DNA of 64,000 nucleotides from Leptospira vanthielii serovar Holland str. Waz Holland = ATCC 700522 (GTDB taxonomy: Bacteria > Spirochaetota > Leptospiria > Leptospirales > Leptospiraceae). The first letter of the stretch is position 1. Every line of letters begins with the position of its first letter. The notes beneath the pieces were generated by a model, which did no database searches, was not told the origin of the DNA, and saw nothing but the letters and a program-made list of their open reading frames with translations. This document shows positions 27,632 through 37,700 of the stretch, in pieces. A program made the position numbers and the translations under genes. The stretch spans positions 62,001 through 126,000 of the forward strand of contig NZ_AOGY02000051.1 in the NCBI RefSeq assembly GCF_000332455.1, in the 5' to 3' direction.

Positions 27632-28699
27632 ATGGAAACATTGGTGCGTAAAGAGTTACTAACTTTCAAACCATACACTCCTGGCGAACAACCAGGTCTT
27701 AGCACATCTACCATCAAACTCAATACCAACGAGAACCCCTACCCACCTTCTCCCAAAACCAAAGATGCGGTAGAGAAAGTCATGCTAACTGGTGTTTTAC
27801 GGAAGTATCCCAACTACCACGCAAGGAAACTTCAAGAGCTCATAGCAAAAGATTATGATTTGGATCCCAACCAAATTTTAGTCACCAATGGTTCGGATGA
27901 AGCCTTACGGATGTTATTCCATACACTCATTGGACCTGGGGATGTGGTTGTGGCGCCAGACCCCACGTATTCCTACTATCCGGTCCTTACTGAACAAATG
28001 ATGGTGGGGGCTATCTACAAAGCGGTTCCCCTCCTACCTAATTTACATTTTGATTTTGAATCTTTATTAAAAGAAAAAGGTAAGTTACTCTGTTTTGCCC
28101 ACCCGAATGCCCCAACCGGTGTGGAAGAAGAAAAATCAAAACTTTTAAACTTAGTTAAAAATTTTTCAGGACTTGTTCTTTCTGACGAAGCCTATATTGA
28201 TTTTACTGAGCCTAACGCTAGTTTAATTTCTGAGATTAAAAACCATCCAAATCTTGTTGTTTCCCGGACCTTTTCCAAATCCTATGCGCTTGCAGGACTT
28301 CGGGTGGGATATCTTGTGGGATCCCTTAATGTCATCCATTGGATTCGTAAACTAAAAGATTCTTACAATGTGGGAATTTTGGAACAAGTGGTTGCCGAAG
28401 CTTCATACTCAGACAAAGAATACTTTTTTGAAAAACGATCCCTTGTGATCCAGGAAAGAATAAAGTTAAAAAAAGAATTGGAGTCCATCGGATTTTCCAT
28501 TCCAAACTCTTCTACCAATTTTTTATTTTGTAAACCAAAAGTGGGAATCTCTCCGGAAAGTCTTTATTTACAATTAAAAGAAAAGAACATTCTCATTCGT
28601 TATTTCTCTACAGGAATTTCCAAAGACTACATTCGAATCACCATTGGAACCCCAGAAGAAAACAAACAATTGCTAGAAACAATTCGCACCCTTTTATAA
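27632..28699 (+). CDS. hisC: Histidinol-phosphate aminotransferase
   Basis: PLP enzyme that transaminates imidazole-acetol phosphate to histidinol phosphate. From the ATG at 27632 the product has 355 residues, matching the usual HisC length; a GTG at 27605 would add nine. Fold-type I features: LNTNENPYPPSP near the N-terminus, NGSDEALRMLF (PLP phosphate), VAPDPTYSYYP, FAHPNAPTG (PLP Asn), LSDEAYIDF (PLP Asp/Tyr) and RTFSKSYALAGLRVGY, whose Lys forms the Schiff base. It follows leuA closely, suggesting co-expression of amino-acid synthesis genes. Confidence 0.94.
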   Translation: METLVRKELLTFKPYTPGEQPGLSTSTIKLNTNENPYPPSPKTKDAVEKVMLTGVLRKYPNYHARKLQELIAKDYDLDPNQILVTNGSDEALRMLFHTLIGPGDVVVAPDPTYSYYPVLTEQMMVGAIYKAVPLLPNLHFDFESLLKEKGKLLCFAHPNAPTGVEEEKSKLLNLVKNFSGLVLSDEAYIDFTEPNASLISEIKNHPNLVVSRTFSKSYALAGLRVGYLVGSLNVIHWIRKLKDSYNVGILEQVVAEASYSDKEYFFEKRSLVIQERIKLKKELESIGFSIPNSSTNFLFCKPKVGISPESLYLQLKEKNILIRYFSTGISKDYIRITIGTPEENKQLLETIRTLL

Positions 28700-28742
28700 A
28701 AGAAACGCAACTGAACTGACTGAGCCTTCTTTCTATAAAAGA

Positions 28743-28776
28743 AAACCCGACTTGTCAGAATTGACAAACCGGGTTT
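28743..28776 (-). terminator. Rho-independent terminator for the Hsp20 genes
   Basis: A long stem: AAACCCG and CGGGTTT outer arms, a two-base internal mismatch, TTGTCA and TGACAA inner arms, and a GAAT loop. On the minus strand it runs into TTTTCTTTT, so it should end the Hsp20 transcript; it may also work for hisC in the other direction. Confidence 0.75.
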
Positions 28777-28823
28777 GTGATAAAATTCCGTTAAGGATTA
28801 CCAAACACCTAACAAGGAATTGT

Positions 28824-29222
28824 TTATTTTTGAATTTCGATTTTTGTTTTTTTCGGCTCCATTTTAGGAATGGTTAGTTCCAAAATCCCATTCTTCATTT
28901 TTGCCGTTGCTTTGTCAGAATGAATCGCCTTCCCAATGGTAAATTTACGGAAGTAGTTTCCTTCTCTGTATTCTGCAAGTCGCACTTGGCCTCGAGATTC
29001 CACTTGTGTAACAAACTTTCCTTCTAAAATCAGTTGGTCTTTTTCAATTGATATCTCCACAGAAGATTGGTCAACCCCTGGCATTTCCACGCGAAATAGA
29101 AGTTCCGCTTCTGTTTCCAACACATCTACATTTGGTGAGTAAACTTTCACCGGTGTTTTTTCCACTTTCTCGGCAACTTTACCTGTGACTTCTTCTTTGT
29201 TTTCTTTTGTGAGTGTATTCAT
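28824..29222 (-). CDS. Hsp20-family small heat-shock protein (second gene)
   Basis: ATP-independent holdase chaperone. The 132 residues contain an N-terminal Lys/Glu/Val-rich arm (about 1-32), an alpha-crystallin domain (about 33-125) with LLFRVEMPGVDQSSVEISIE, and the A-x-x-x-NGILELTIPK signature near the C-terminus. The tail ends in MEPKKTKIEIQK. The ATG at 29222 has AAGGAGA six bases upstream. The gene starts 10 bp after the first Hsp20 gene, so the two form an operon, as in tandem sHSP pairs known in Leptospira. Confidence 0.93.
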   Translation of the reverse strand: MNTLTKENKEEVTGKVAEKVEKTPVKVYSPNVDVLETEAELLFRVEMPGVDQSSVEISIEKDQLILEGKFVTQVESRGQVRLAEYREGNYFRKFTIGKAIHSDKATAKMKNGILELTIPKMEPKKTKIEIQK

Positions 29223-29232
29223 AATTCTCTCC

Positions 29233-29676
29233 TTAACCAGCAATGATGGATACTTTTTTAGGTTTATCTTCTTCTCTGCGAGGAAGGTGGATGTTTAAAA
29301 CACCGTTTGTGAATTTTGCAAGGACATGATCTTGATCGACGCGAAATGGTAGTTCCAAAGTTCGATGAAACTCTCCATTAAAGATTTCACGACGATGCAC
29401 CTCTGTTCCTTCCGCCAATTCTTCAGCTTTTTTCTTTCCATGAATGGAAAGAAGATTGTCTTTTACATTGATATCGATCTCGTCGGCCTCCATCCCAGGG
29501 AGTAAACAAGTAACCAGAGCCTCATCTTCCTTTGTATAAACATTTACAGGAGGGAAATTGGAAGAAGAACCGAATTGGCTGTCCAAAATGGATCGGGTCA
29601 ACTCATCATTCAACCGGTCAAAGTCTCTCCAGAACTGATTTGCTTTTGTTTGTGGGTCTAGAATTCGGAACAACAT
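29233..29676 (-). CDS. Hsp20-family small heat-shock protein (first gene)
   Basis: Small heat-shock holdase of 147 residues. An N-terminal LFRILDPQTKANQFWRDF arm is followed by an alpha-crystallin domain (about 45-140) with LVTCLLPGMEADEIDINVK and the FTNGVLNIHLPR signature. The ATG at 29676 is chosen because the AGAGGAGA on the minus strand (29683-29690) is about six bases away; the ATG at 29682 abuts it. It leads the two-gene unit and has CIRCE-like half-sites in its promoter. Confidence 0.93.
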   Translation of the reverse strand: MLFRILDPQTKANQFWRDFDRLNDELTRSILDSQFGSSSNFPPVNVYTKEDEALVTCLLPGMEADEIDINVKDNLLSIHGKKKAEELAEGTEVHRREIFNGEFHRTLELPFRVDQDHVLAKFTNGVLNIHLPRREEDKPKKVSIIAG

Positions 29677-29690
29677 GCTCATTCTCCTCT

Positions 29691-29731
29691 TTAGCACTCA
29701 AATTTCTTGATTGCTATTTTCATTAGCACTC
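29691..29731 (-). promoter_or_regulatory. Two direct CIRCE half-sites upstream of the Hsp20 operon
   Basis: TTAGCACTC appears twice in the same orientation, at 29691-29699 and 29723-29731, 32 bases apart start to start (about three helical turns). TTAGCACTC is exactly one half of the HrcA operator CIRCE (TTAGCACTC-N9-GAGTGCTAA), but the inverted partner is missing. The distal site overlaps the proposed -10 box. HrcA control is inferred. Confidence 0.7.
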
Positions 29732-29756
29732 TACATGTTTGACTGCCAATCGTCAA
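29728..29756 (-). promoter_or_regulatory. Sigma-70-type promoter of the Hsp20 operon
   Basis: On the minus strand TTGACG (29756-29751), a 17-base spacer and TAGAGT (29733-29728) fit a vegetative promoter, with the -10 inside a CIRCE half-site. Inferred from sequence only. Confidence 0.55.
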
Positions 29757-29831
29757 GAATGTTTTCTATTTTATCATATTTTAGAAAAAAAATTTTGTCC
29801 CTAACACCAGTCCTCTCTAGCCTGGAATCCA

Positions 29832-30290
29832 ATGCCTATCCAAGATACTTTAAAACAATTGGGTTTAGAAATCCCTCCTGTTCCCGCAGCCCTTGCTGCA
29901 TATATCCCTTCCAAACGGGTTGGAAACTTAATTTTTACCTCTGGGCAATTGCCTCTCGTTGCTGGAAAATTGCGGAAAACAGGAAAGGTAGGAAAGGATG
30001 TCACCCTTGCCGAAGCACAAGAAGAGGCCAAACAGTGCTTACTGAATGCCCTCGCTGCCATCTTACTTCAGGTTGAATCCTTAGACCAAATCAAATCCAT
30101 TGTGAAGTTAGGTGTCTTTGTTTCCTCCAGTCCTGAATTTACCGAACACCATTTGGTGGCCAATGGAGCTTCAGAACTTGTAGCCGCAATTTTTGGAGAC
30201 AAAGGAAAACATGCCAGGTTTGCGATTGGAGTGAGTTCCCTCCCACTGGATGCCAGTGTGGAATTGGAAGTGGTGACCGAAGTCGAATGA
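29832..30290 (+). CDS. RidA/YjgF family protein
   Basis: The 152 residues belong to the Rid (YjgF/YER057c/UK114) superfamily; canonical RidA deaminates reactive enamine/imine intermediates released by PLP enzymes. The characteristic parts are LIFTSGQLPL, the long helix with EEAKQCLLNALAAILLQV, and ARFAIGVSSLPLDASVELE. The last segment keeps the arginine that binds carboxylates in active RidA, so deaminase activity is plausible. It is divergent from the Hsp20 operon and overlaps the next gene by 4 bp (ATGA). Confidence 0.9.
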   Translation: MPIQDTLKQLGLEIPPVPAALAAYIPSKRVGNLIFTSGQLPLVAGKLRKTGKVGKDVTLAEAQEEAKQCLLNALAAILLQVESLDQIKSIVKLGVFVSSSPEFTEHHLVANGASELVAAIFGDKGKHARFAIGVSSLPLDASVELEVVTEVE

Positions 30291-30841
30291 CAAATTCTTT
30301 TTTGATTAAATGTATAGCTATTTTTCAGTTCACCAAAGAATCATTTCTTTTTGTTCCTGACCTAATCCTTGCTTGGTGGTTTTTAACAAAAAGGATTTTC
30401 CTTTCTCTCTATCGTTATTGGGACACAAAACTTTTTTTTGATAAAATATTTTTTATCTTTTTATTCTTACAACTACTCTTCTCTATCCTTCCTTGGTTTT
30501 CATATGAGATTCGTTTTTTTGAAATTAAAGAATCCATTTCGCTTGGGCCCAAATTAAATTCGGTGTTCATTCTCCTGAGTCTTCTTAACTTTTTTTTCCT
30601 CGGATTTTGGAAATCCCAATGGACGAGGTTTTGGTTTTTCGCAAGCCAAATGGTATCGGTTGTTTTTGTGATCTGGGGGTATTTGGATCCCAAACGTTAT
30701 TTTTATGATTTTGTGAAACCAGAGGAAGTGGGACTCCACATTCCATTCTATTTGTTTTTAAGTTCAGTACTCGGAGCGTTTGTTTTTGGATATCTCACCT
30801 TCAAAAAAGAAGATGAAGTATTAAGTAGAATTCATCCATAA
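30287..30841 (+). CDS. Small polytopic membrane protein, unknown function
   Basis: The 184 residues contain about four hydrophobic segments (about 50-70, 82-102, 108-128 and 148-165) and many aromatic residues. No family is recognised. The ATG at 30287 overlaps the RidA stop codon, implying coupled translation. The short C-terminal tail (FKKEDEVLSRIHP) is charged and probably cytoplasmic. Confidence 0.62.
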   Translation: MTNSFLIKCIAIFQFTKESFLFVPDLILAWWFLTKRIFLSLYRYWDTKLFFDKIFFIFLFLQLLFSILPWFSYEIRFFEIKESISLGPKLNSVFILLSLLNFFFLGFWKSQWTRFWFFASQMVSVVFVIWGYLDPKRYFYDFVKPEEVGLHIPFYLFLSSVLGAFVFGYLTFKKEDEVLSRIHP

Positions 30842-30852
30842 ACTATGTGGTT

Positions 30853-30876
30853 TATGGACCAGTCTCTTGGTCCATA
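30853..30876. terminator. Hairpin between the small membrane protein gene and clpA
   Basis: Nine-base arms TATGGACCA and TGGTCCATA surround a six-base loop between convergent genes. There is no immediate T-run on either strand, so terminator function is only likely, not certain. Confidence 0.45.
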
Positions 30877-30950
30877 CGTCATTACCGTTTTTAGAAAGAA
30901 TCTGCCTAGAAATCAAAAGATTTTTGACTCTCTTACTTTAGAACTTTTAA

Positions 30951-33218
30951 TTAGGAACTCACTTCCTGGATTTCTAATACATCTTTCCCCTCTTTTTCTT
31001 TCACATCCACAAGGTAACGGTTCACTTTGTCTTTGTGGAAAAGAATTTTTTTAGAAAGGGGTTTTCCGATTTCTGAATTGAGAATCCGTTGGATGGGCCT
31101 TGCTCCCATGGCTTTGTCATAACCTGTCTCCGCCAAATAACGCACCGCTTTCTCTGACAATTCCAAATGAATCCCTTTTTCTTCGGCTTTGGCTTGTAAA
31201 CTGCGAAACATTCTTTTGACCACAAGTTCTACCACAGAGATGGATAATGCGTTAAACTCTACAACCGCAGTCAAACGATTTCGAAATTCAGGTGTAAATG
31301 TCCGTTCGATGGCTTTCAAGGACCGATCATCATACCTATCTGTATCAAAACCGAGAAGTGGTTTGGAACTTTCCTGAGCTCCTGTATTGGTCGTTAGGAT
31401 TAGGATCACATTACGAAAGTCAGCTTTTTTACCAGTGCTATCCGTAAGTGTGGCATGATCCATCACCTGGAGTAAAATATTATAAATATCTTCATGTGCT
31501 TTTTCAATCTCATCGAATAACAAAACACAGTGGGGATTTTTGGCAATGGCATCTGTAAGTTGACCCCCTTGGTCATATCCCACATATCCGGGAGGACTTC
31601 CAATCAGGCGAGACACGGAATGTTTTTCCATGTACTCACTCATATCAAACCGAAGGAACTCCACTCCCATTTTCTCTGCCAAAGTTTTTGCCACTTCTGT
31701 TTTTCCAACACCTGTAGGACCCACAAATAAAAAACTACCAATCGGTTTTCCTTCGTCACTTAGTCCTGAACGAGAATAGTGAATGGCATCTACCACTTGT
31801 TCTATGGCATGGTCTTGTCCAAAAACAACGGACTTAATTTCCGAATCCAGATGTTCCAATTTCTTTTTGTCATCCGCTTTGACAGTTTTTTCTGGAATTT
31901 TAGCAATCTTTGCGACCAAGGTTTCAATTTCCGAGATCCCAACTTGTTTTCTAGGTTTTTCCTTTTTCTCATCGCGTAACTTGACAAAGGCGCCAGATTC
32001 ATCCATTAAATCGATGGCTTTGTCTGGCAAAAATCGGTCTCGCAAATGCAAACTGGATAAATCCACGCAAGCTTCAATGGCCTTAACACTGTAAGTGACT
32101 CCGTGAAAAGATTCGTATTTGGGTTTTAGGCCTTTTAGAATTTCAATCGCATCTTCCCGAGACGGTTCCGAAACTTCAATTTTTTGAAATCGTCTGGAAA
32201 GAGCATGGTCTTTTTCAAAGATCGATTTGTATTCTTTATACGTAGTGGTTCCAATGCATTTCAATTCGCCATTGGCAAGGGCAGGTTTCATTAGATTGGA
32301 AGCATCTAAACTTCCCCCAGAGACAGCTCCGGCACCCACAATGGTATGAATTTCATCTACAAAAATGATTCTCTCTGGTTTTCCGACGACTTCTTGTAAG
32401 ATGGCCTTCAGGCGTTCTTCAAATTCTCCACGGAATTTGGTTCCTGCCATGACAAGGCCCATGTCCAAAGAATAAATTTCCATATTCAGAAGGCTTTTGG
32501 GGACAAGACCTTTGTCTACGCGTTCGGCGATTCCTTCCACAATGGAAGTTTTTCCAACACCCGCTTCTCCGACAAAGATGGGATTGTTTTTACGACGACG
32601 TGATAAAATATGAATGGTTCTTTCGATTTCTACTTCTCGTCCAATGCAAGGATCTAGTTTTCCTTGTTTAGCTCTTTCTGTGAGGTTCACACAAAATTTT
32701 TCTAATGCTGACTTACGAGAGCTTGCGTCCGCTTCGCCGGATTCCGTTTCTTCGGCAAATTCAGGTTCCTCGGAATCCTTTTCTTTTTTGATTCCATGGG
32801 AGATGTATTTGATTACATCGAGTCTGTTCACTTCTTGTTTGGCGAGAAGGTAATAGGCTTGGCTATCTTCTTCTCGAAAGAGTGCAACAAGCACATTGTT
32901 TCCATCCACTTCATCTTTGCCGGAATTTTGCACATGAAAGGCTGCAAACTGGATGACAAATTGAACTCCCACAGTATAACGTGGTTGGATTTTTAAATTA
33001 GGAACTGCGATTGTCGAAAGATCCTCTTCGAAGTATTCAGTCAATTCTTTTCTGAGGAGATCCAAATCACAACCCACATTCACTAGGACTTCTTTTGTTT
33101 TTTCATTAAAAGTCAGTCCATATAACAAGTGTTCCAAGGTGATAAATTCATGGTGGTATTTGGATGCTTCTTTTCCTGCAAGCTCCAGACTTTTTTCTAA
33201 ATCAGTGGAAAGGTTCAT
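30951..33218 (-). CDS. clpA: ATP-dependent Clp protease ATP-binding subunit ClpA
   Basis: AAA+ unfoldase that feeds substrates to ClpP. The 755 residues have a Clp N-domain (about 1-140), then two AAA modules. Walker A boxes are GEAGVGKTS and GPTGVGKTE; Walker B boxes are IIFVDEIHT and [11 protein letters not shown]. Between AAA2 strands, the segment ending KPLLGFD corresponds to the IGL/IGF ClpP-binding loop. The ATG at 33218 overlaps the clpS stop as ATGA, so clpS and clpA are coupled. ClpS plus ClpA implies an N-degron pathway. Confidence 0.95.
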   Translation of the reverse strand: MNLSTDLEKSLELAGKEASKYHHEFITLEHLLYGLTFNEKTKEVLVNVGCDLDLLRKELTEYFEEDLSTIAVPNLKIQPRYTVGVQFVIQFAAFHVQNSGKDEVDGNNVLVALFREEDSQAYYLLAKQEVNRLDVIKYISHGIKKEKDSEEPEFAEETESGEADASSRKSALEKFCVNLTERAKQGKLDPCIGREVEIERTIHILSRRRKNNPIFVGEAGVGKTSIVEGIAERVDKGLVPKSLLNMEIYSLDMGLVMAGTKFRGEFEERLKAILQEVVGKPERIIFVDEIHTIVGAGAVSGGSLDASNLMKPALANGELKCIGTTTYKEYKSIFEKDHALSRRFQKIEVSEPSREDAIEILKGLKPKYESFHGVTYSVKAIEACVDLSSLHLRDRFLPDKAIDLMDESGAFVKLRDEKKEKPRKQVGISEIETLVAKIAKIPEKTVKADDKKKLEHLDSEIKSVVFGQDHAIEQVVDAIHYSRSGLSDEGKPIGSFLFVGPTGVGKTEVAKTLAEKMGVEFLRFDMSEYMEKHSVSRLIGSPPGYVGYDQGGQLTDAIAKNPHCVLLFDEIEKAHEDIYNILLQVMDHATLTDSTGKKADFRNVILILTTNTGAQESSKPLLGFDTDRYDDRSLKAIERTFTPEFRNRLTAVVEFNALSISVVELVVKRMFRSLQAKAEEKGIHLELSEKAVRYLAETGYDKAMGARPIQRILNSEIGKPLSKKILFHKDKVNRYLVDVKEKEGKDVLEIQEVSS

Positions 33219-33556
33219 TCGTCCTCCTCTTTTGCCAATTGACATTGTAATGGATGTCCTGCATCTTCTGCCAGTTTATGGACTTCCGCAACTTTGGTTC
33301 TTGCAATGTCTAAAGAATACACCCCGCAAACGGCAGAGCCAGAAGTATGCGCCTTCCACATAATTTGACGAGATTCTTCCATAGATTTCCGAAAAACATT
33401 GGCAAGAACATAAACTACAAATTCCTGCGGAGTGTAATCATCATTGATGAGAATCACCTTATAACGATCCGGTTTCTTTAATTTCTGCTTTTGTTTTTCC
33501 CGTTCAAGCAGTTCTACGTTCATGTCTGTGTAAGACTTTCTTTTTGGATCTGACAT
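33215..33556 (-). CDS. clpS: ClpA adaptor ClpS
   Basis: Adaptor that recognises N-degron substrates and delivers them to ClpA. The 113 residues have a flexible Lys/Glu-rich N-terminus and a ClpS core (about 33-105). The N-end pocket residues are recognisable: ILINDDYTPQEFVVYVL (Asn-Asp-Asp) and the WKAHTSGSAV helix with its conserved His. The ATG at 33556 overlaps the stop of the preceding acyltransferase gene as TAATG, and the end overlaps clpA, so the three genes form a tightly coupled unit. Confidence 0.95.
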   Translation of the reverse strand: MSDPKRKSYTDMNVELLEREKQKQKLKKPDRYKVILINDDYTPQEFVVYVLANVFRKSMEESRQIMWKAHTSGSAVCGVYSLDIARTKVAEVHKLAEDAGHPLQCQLAKEEDE

Positions 33557-34719
33557 TATCCCTCCCGCAGAGCCTTAATAGGAGACTGCGCATTGTAGGC
33601 GGAAATATTTTCCCTTTCCATAACAATCTCTCGTTCCAAATAGGATTCGATTGCGGCTCGGCCTTGTTCATTGTAAATATGATGCAAACTGTACATAGGA
33701 ACCGCTTCATACCCCCGAAGGAATTTATGTTCGCCTTGGGCACCCGCTTCCACTCGTTCCATTTTATGTTCGATAGCATAATCGATCAATCGGTAATAAC
33801 AACATTCAAAATGCAAATTGGGAACATGTTCCAAAGCCCCCCAATACCTTCCAAATAAAAACCCATCCCGAAATACATTCCAACTTCCACCGATTGGTTT
33901 ACCCGATGGGTCCGATGCCAAAACTAACAAAAGTCTATGGCGAAAGGTTTGGTACATCTCTAAAAAAAATTGACGGTTAAGATAGGGTTGTCCCCATTTT
34001 TTGGAATGGGTATCCTTATAAAATTCATAAAATATATGTGCATGGTCTTCCGTAATTCCATCTCCAGTGAGAGTTTGAATGGTAAGCCCTGACTCAGAAA
34101 TTTTCCGTCGTTCTTGGCGAATGGTTTTTCTTCTATCCTTTACGAGTGTTGCTAAAAACTCCTCAAAACTCGCAAAACCTTTGTTAAACCAGTGGTATTG
34201 ATGAGAGAGCCTAGGAGCAAAAGAATTGGCAATTCCTATTTTTTGTTCTTCTTCTTTGCAGAATAAAAGGTGAACCGAAGACGTTTCCTCTTGTTTTCCG
34301 AACTGGAGTAGTCTTTGTAAAAGCTCAGAACTTAAAAAAACTTTTTCCTCTGCTGTCAGATTTGGATGGAGTAAAATCCGACTTCCCGTCACCGGAGTAA
34401 AGGGAACCGCTACTGTGAGTTTTGGGTAATAAGGAATTCCTGCCCGGTGGAATGCATTGGCCCACTGGAAATCAAAAATATATTCCCCGTAGGAATCACT
34501 CCGAACATAAGCAGGAAGGATTCCCGATAGAACTCCTCTTCGCCTAGCAGAGACAAGCACAGGAGTCCAATCGGAATCTCCTATGCAACCTGTCTTCTCT
34601 AATCCAAATAGAAATTCATATTCTTGAAAGACCGAATCTGGTAAAACCAGGAGATTCCATTCTTCCTTTGTAAACTCCCCAAACTTGTGGGAAATCGTAA
34701 TCTCAAATGATTCACTCAA
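33556..34719 (-). CDS. FemAB-like / GNAT-fold acyltransferase (COG3146 type)
   Basis: The 387 residues match the PF04339-type FemAB-like family sometimes labelled peptidoglycan biosynthesis/recognition. Visible blocks are AFHRAGIPYYPKLTVAVPFTPVTG, FEEFLATLVKDRRKTIRQERRK, FYKDTHSKKWGQPYLNRQFF, GGSWNVFRDGFLFGRYWGA and HFECCYYRLIDYAIEHKMERVEAGAQGEHK (split here by commas). FemAB-like proteins use the GNAT fold to transfer acyl or aminoacyl groups. The substrate is unknown. Because it is joined to clpS by TAATG, a role in N-degron aminoacylation is possible but speculative; cell-envelope aminoacylation is the conventional alternative. Confidence 0.8.
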   Translation of the reverse strand: MSESFEITISHKFGEFTKEEWNLLVLPDSVFQEYEFLFGLEKTGCIGDSDWTPVLVSARRRGVLSGILPAYVRSDSYGEYIFDFQWANAFHRAGIPYYPKLTVAVPFTPVTGSRILLHPNLTAEEKVFLSSELLQRLLQFGKQEETSSVHLLFCKEEEQKIGIANSFAPRLSHQYHWFNKGFASFEEFLATLVKDRRKTIRQERRKISESGLTIQTLTGDGITEDHAHIFYEFYKDTHSKKWGQPYLNRQFFLEMYQTFRHRLLLVLASDPSGKPIGGSWNVFRDGFLFGRYWGALEHVPNLHFECCYYRLIDYAIEHKMERVEAGAQGEHKFLRGYEAVPMYSLHHIYNEQGRAAIESYLEREIVMERENISAYNAQSPIKALREG

Positions 34720-34734
34720 TGTAAACCTTAGACT

Positions 34735-37700
34735 CTAACTTACAACATCTTGTTTGTTTTGTTTCTTCCGAATGTGGTCAAGAAGCCGTTGCAAACTAGG
34801 ATTTTCTGGATCTAATTCCAAAGCGGAACTGAGTATATTCTCTGCCCGATCCAAATTTTTATCTGCCAAATACGTCTGCCCCAAATTAATCAAATTTTTG
34901 ACATGCCCCGGATCACGAAGACGAACCCTTTCCCCAAAGTCAATGGCTGTTTTGACATCGGCAACTTTACGGGCACAAAAAGCAGTGATATACATAATCT
35001 CTGTATCCATAGGTTTTAACAAACTATAGTCCTTTGCCATTTTTTTGGCGTTGCCATAGTCTTTTAATTTTAAGTAGAGTTGGATGAATTTCTTTTTGAT
35101 CTCAGGGATGTTTTCTTCTAGGGAGTTTGCTTCCTCAAGATAGGCAACCGCTTCTTGTAAATCAGAGGATTCACTGGCTTCCTTTGCTTTGAGTAGGAGG
35201 GCTTGGATTTCTTTCAAACGTTCTTTTTCAATTTTGTACCGTTCTTTTTCCTCGATATAAGAAACACGTAACAAGGATAAGTCGTCTGTGAGACTACCGT
35301 ATTTAGCCAATTCATCATAAATTTTATCGAGCTCACCCTTTCCCGATTCCACAACTTTTAAGAATAACCTTTCGTCTTCGTTAATCACCCGTTTTCCATC
35401 GGCGGTGTGCGAAATCAGTAAATCATCCCGACCATCTGAACCGGCAATCAAAATGTCTCCAGGTTCTAGCTGGAAGGTTTTGATATAAAGATTTCCCTGA
35501 ACGCCCGAAGTTCCTAATTTCCGAAACATCAATTCGTTTTCGATAAAACTGGCAATCCCATCTCGGTAAAGAACCATCCAAGGATGTTCGGCATTAATAA
35601 AATACAATAACCCTGTTTCATTATCAATCAGACCAAGAACCAAAGAAACAAGCATGGACCCATCAAACCCTTCAAAAATTTTATGAAGTTCCAAAAAAGT
35701 ATTTTTTATCCAACGTTCTGGATAAGTATTTCTTGCCTCACCCAAAAGTTGCGTCCTTGTGATGATGGACTCAAATACAGAGCCAAGCACCAATGCTCCA
35801 CCAGCACCTTGCATCGATTTTCCCATAGCATCTGCGTTGAGAAAAACTGTATAGGAGCGATTGTTTAGAAAAATTTGGTTGGCGATATTTAAATCCCCAC
35901 CAATTTCTTTTTCATACTGGCGGAAGGTAAATTTTTTCTTTTGTTCCAGTAAAAAATCAATATGGACATTTTCATGTTTCGCATGATTGGCGTTAAATGG
36001 CTGTAACAAAAGAGAAGTTAAAAAATAATCACCATCCTGTTGGTGTTTTAAGGATTGTACTTCCTTCAAAGTGTTTTCCAATTCCTTGGTGCGTTCCTGC
36101 ACCTTGACTTCCAACTGATCTGCGTACTGCTCTAATTTCTTTCTTGCGGCCTGGATGGAACGAACCATTCGGTTGAAGGATCGAGCCATAAATCCAATAT
36201 CATCTTCTACATGCACGGTCAGGCGATGTTCTAAGTTTCCGGAATTTACCTCAGTCAAACCTTCAATAATTTGTTCTATGGGTCTAAGGAGTGCTATTAA
36301 AAAGAAGAGTCTATAACCAAAAATCACAAGAACAGCCAGGGATAAAACGCCAATGATCCAAGGTAGAGTCACCTCCTCTTGGAATTCCCGGTAATCTAGA
36401 TAAGGGTAACCTACTTCATGTACAAGACCCTTTGTTTTGTCGACTATCAGATAACTTACGTAAAATGAATACTCAGGATTGTCCTCGGCAAATTTAACAC
36501 GACCCCGATAGTTTCTGTCTCCATGATTTGGCATGGGGGAAAACATTTGGTCGAGGATTTCCGATTTTTTTTCTTCTGGGAGTTGGGAGTCGAGAACGGA
36601 ACGCGCCTCTGCGTAAAAACCGGAAAGAGGTCCCTCTTTTTTGGAAACAAGAGAATCTGCATTGTCCGAAAAATTCTTCGTCTGTATTTCCCTCAATTTG
36701 TTTCTTGTATAGAGAATTTTTCTTTTTTCCGATTCTAATTCATGGATCAAAGATTTTGGATCGGTAACTTTTTCTAAAGCTAAAAGCCGTTTAATTTCTG
36801 CCACATAACCACTGCTTGTTTCAGGTAAAACGGAAAGTAAATTTTTTGTTTTATCTTTCCAATCCTTACTTTCTTTGAAAGATAGAATGGTTTCTAGAGC
36901 CCAATAGTTCCAATACTCCGATTCATAATTTTTGGGGTCGACCGCAGATTCATCCATTCCCTTTTTCCGAATAAATTCTTTTTGGCTGGTATCATAAGTA
37001 TAATGAAAACTAGGGACTTGGTCCGTTTCTAAACCAGCGATGAAGTTCTTTGCGCGGGCAGTATGCACCATATCATAGTTATCTTCTGATTGTTGAATGA
37101 CTACATAGGCAACTAATTGTAATACTAACAGAAAAGAAGCGAGCGAGATTCCGATGATCCGAGAGATAATGGTGGTTTTATCTTTTGTGTTGTTGATATA
37201 GACCACATTGGCCACAAAAAGTCCAACAACCAAAACAAGATCCGTTATGGTTTGATAAATACCCCGTCCAATGGCGCCATCTCTTGACTGAGCATTCATG
37301 ATTCCCGGAATGATGGTTACAAGGATAAAAGCAATCAAGATACTTGTTGTAGCAAATCTTGACTCCTTTTGCATTTTGAAAATCTGAACTAATGCAACTA
37401 AAGAAAAGGTAACAAAAAAAACCAAAACTATGATCGCATAAACTTTATAAAAAGCAGGAACGGGGAAGTCCCAATAATGGCCACTAAAGAAAAACAACCT
37501 ACCTGCTGTTAGACTAATGTAAACAAAATATCCTGTAACGAATACAACAACCGAAATCATGATTCGAAAGAGGTATTTTTTAAATCGCGGGAAATAAACC
37601 TCTGGATAACTTAAGAAAAAACTTGTCAGGTAAGTGGCACCGGCCATAGCACCAATGATCACAAGCCAACGCAAGTATGCGGAAGCAGGTCCCATAAAGG

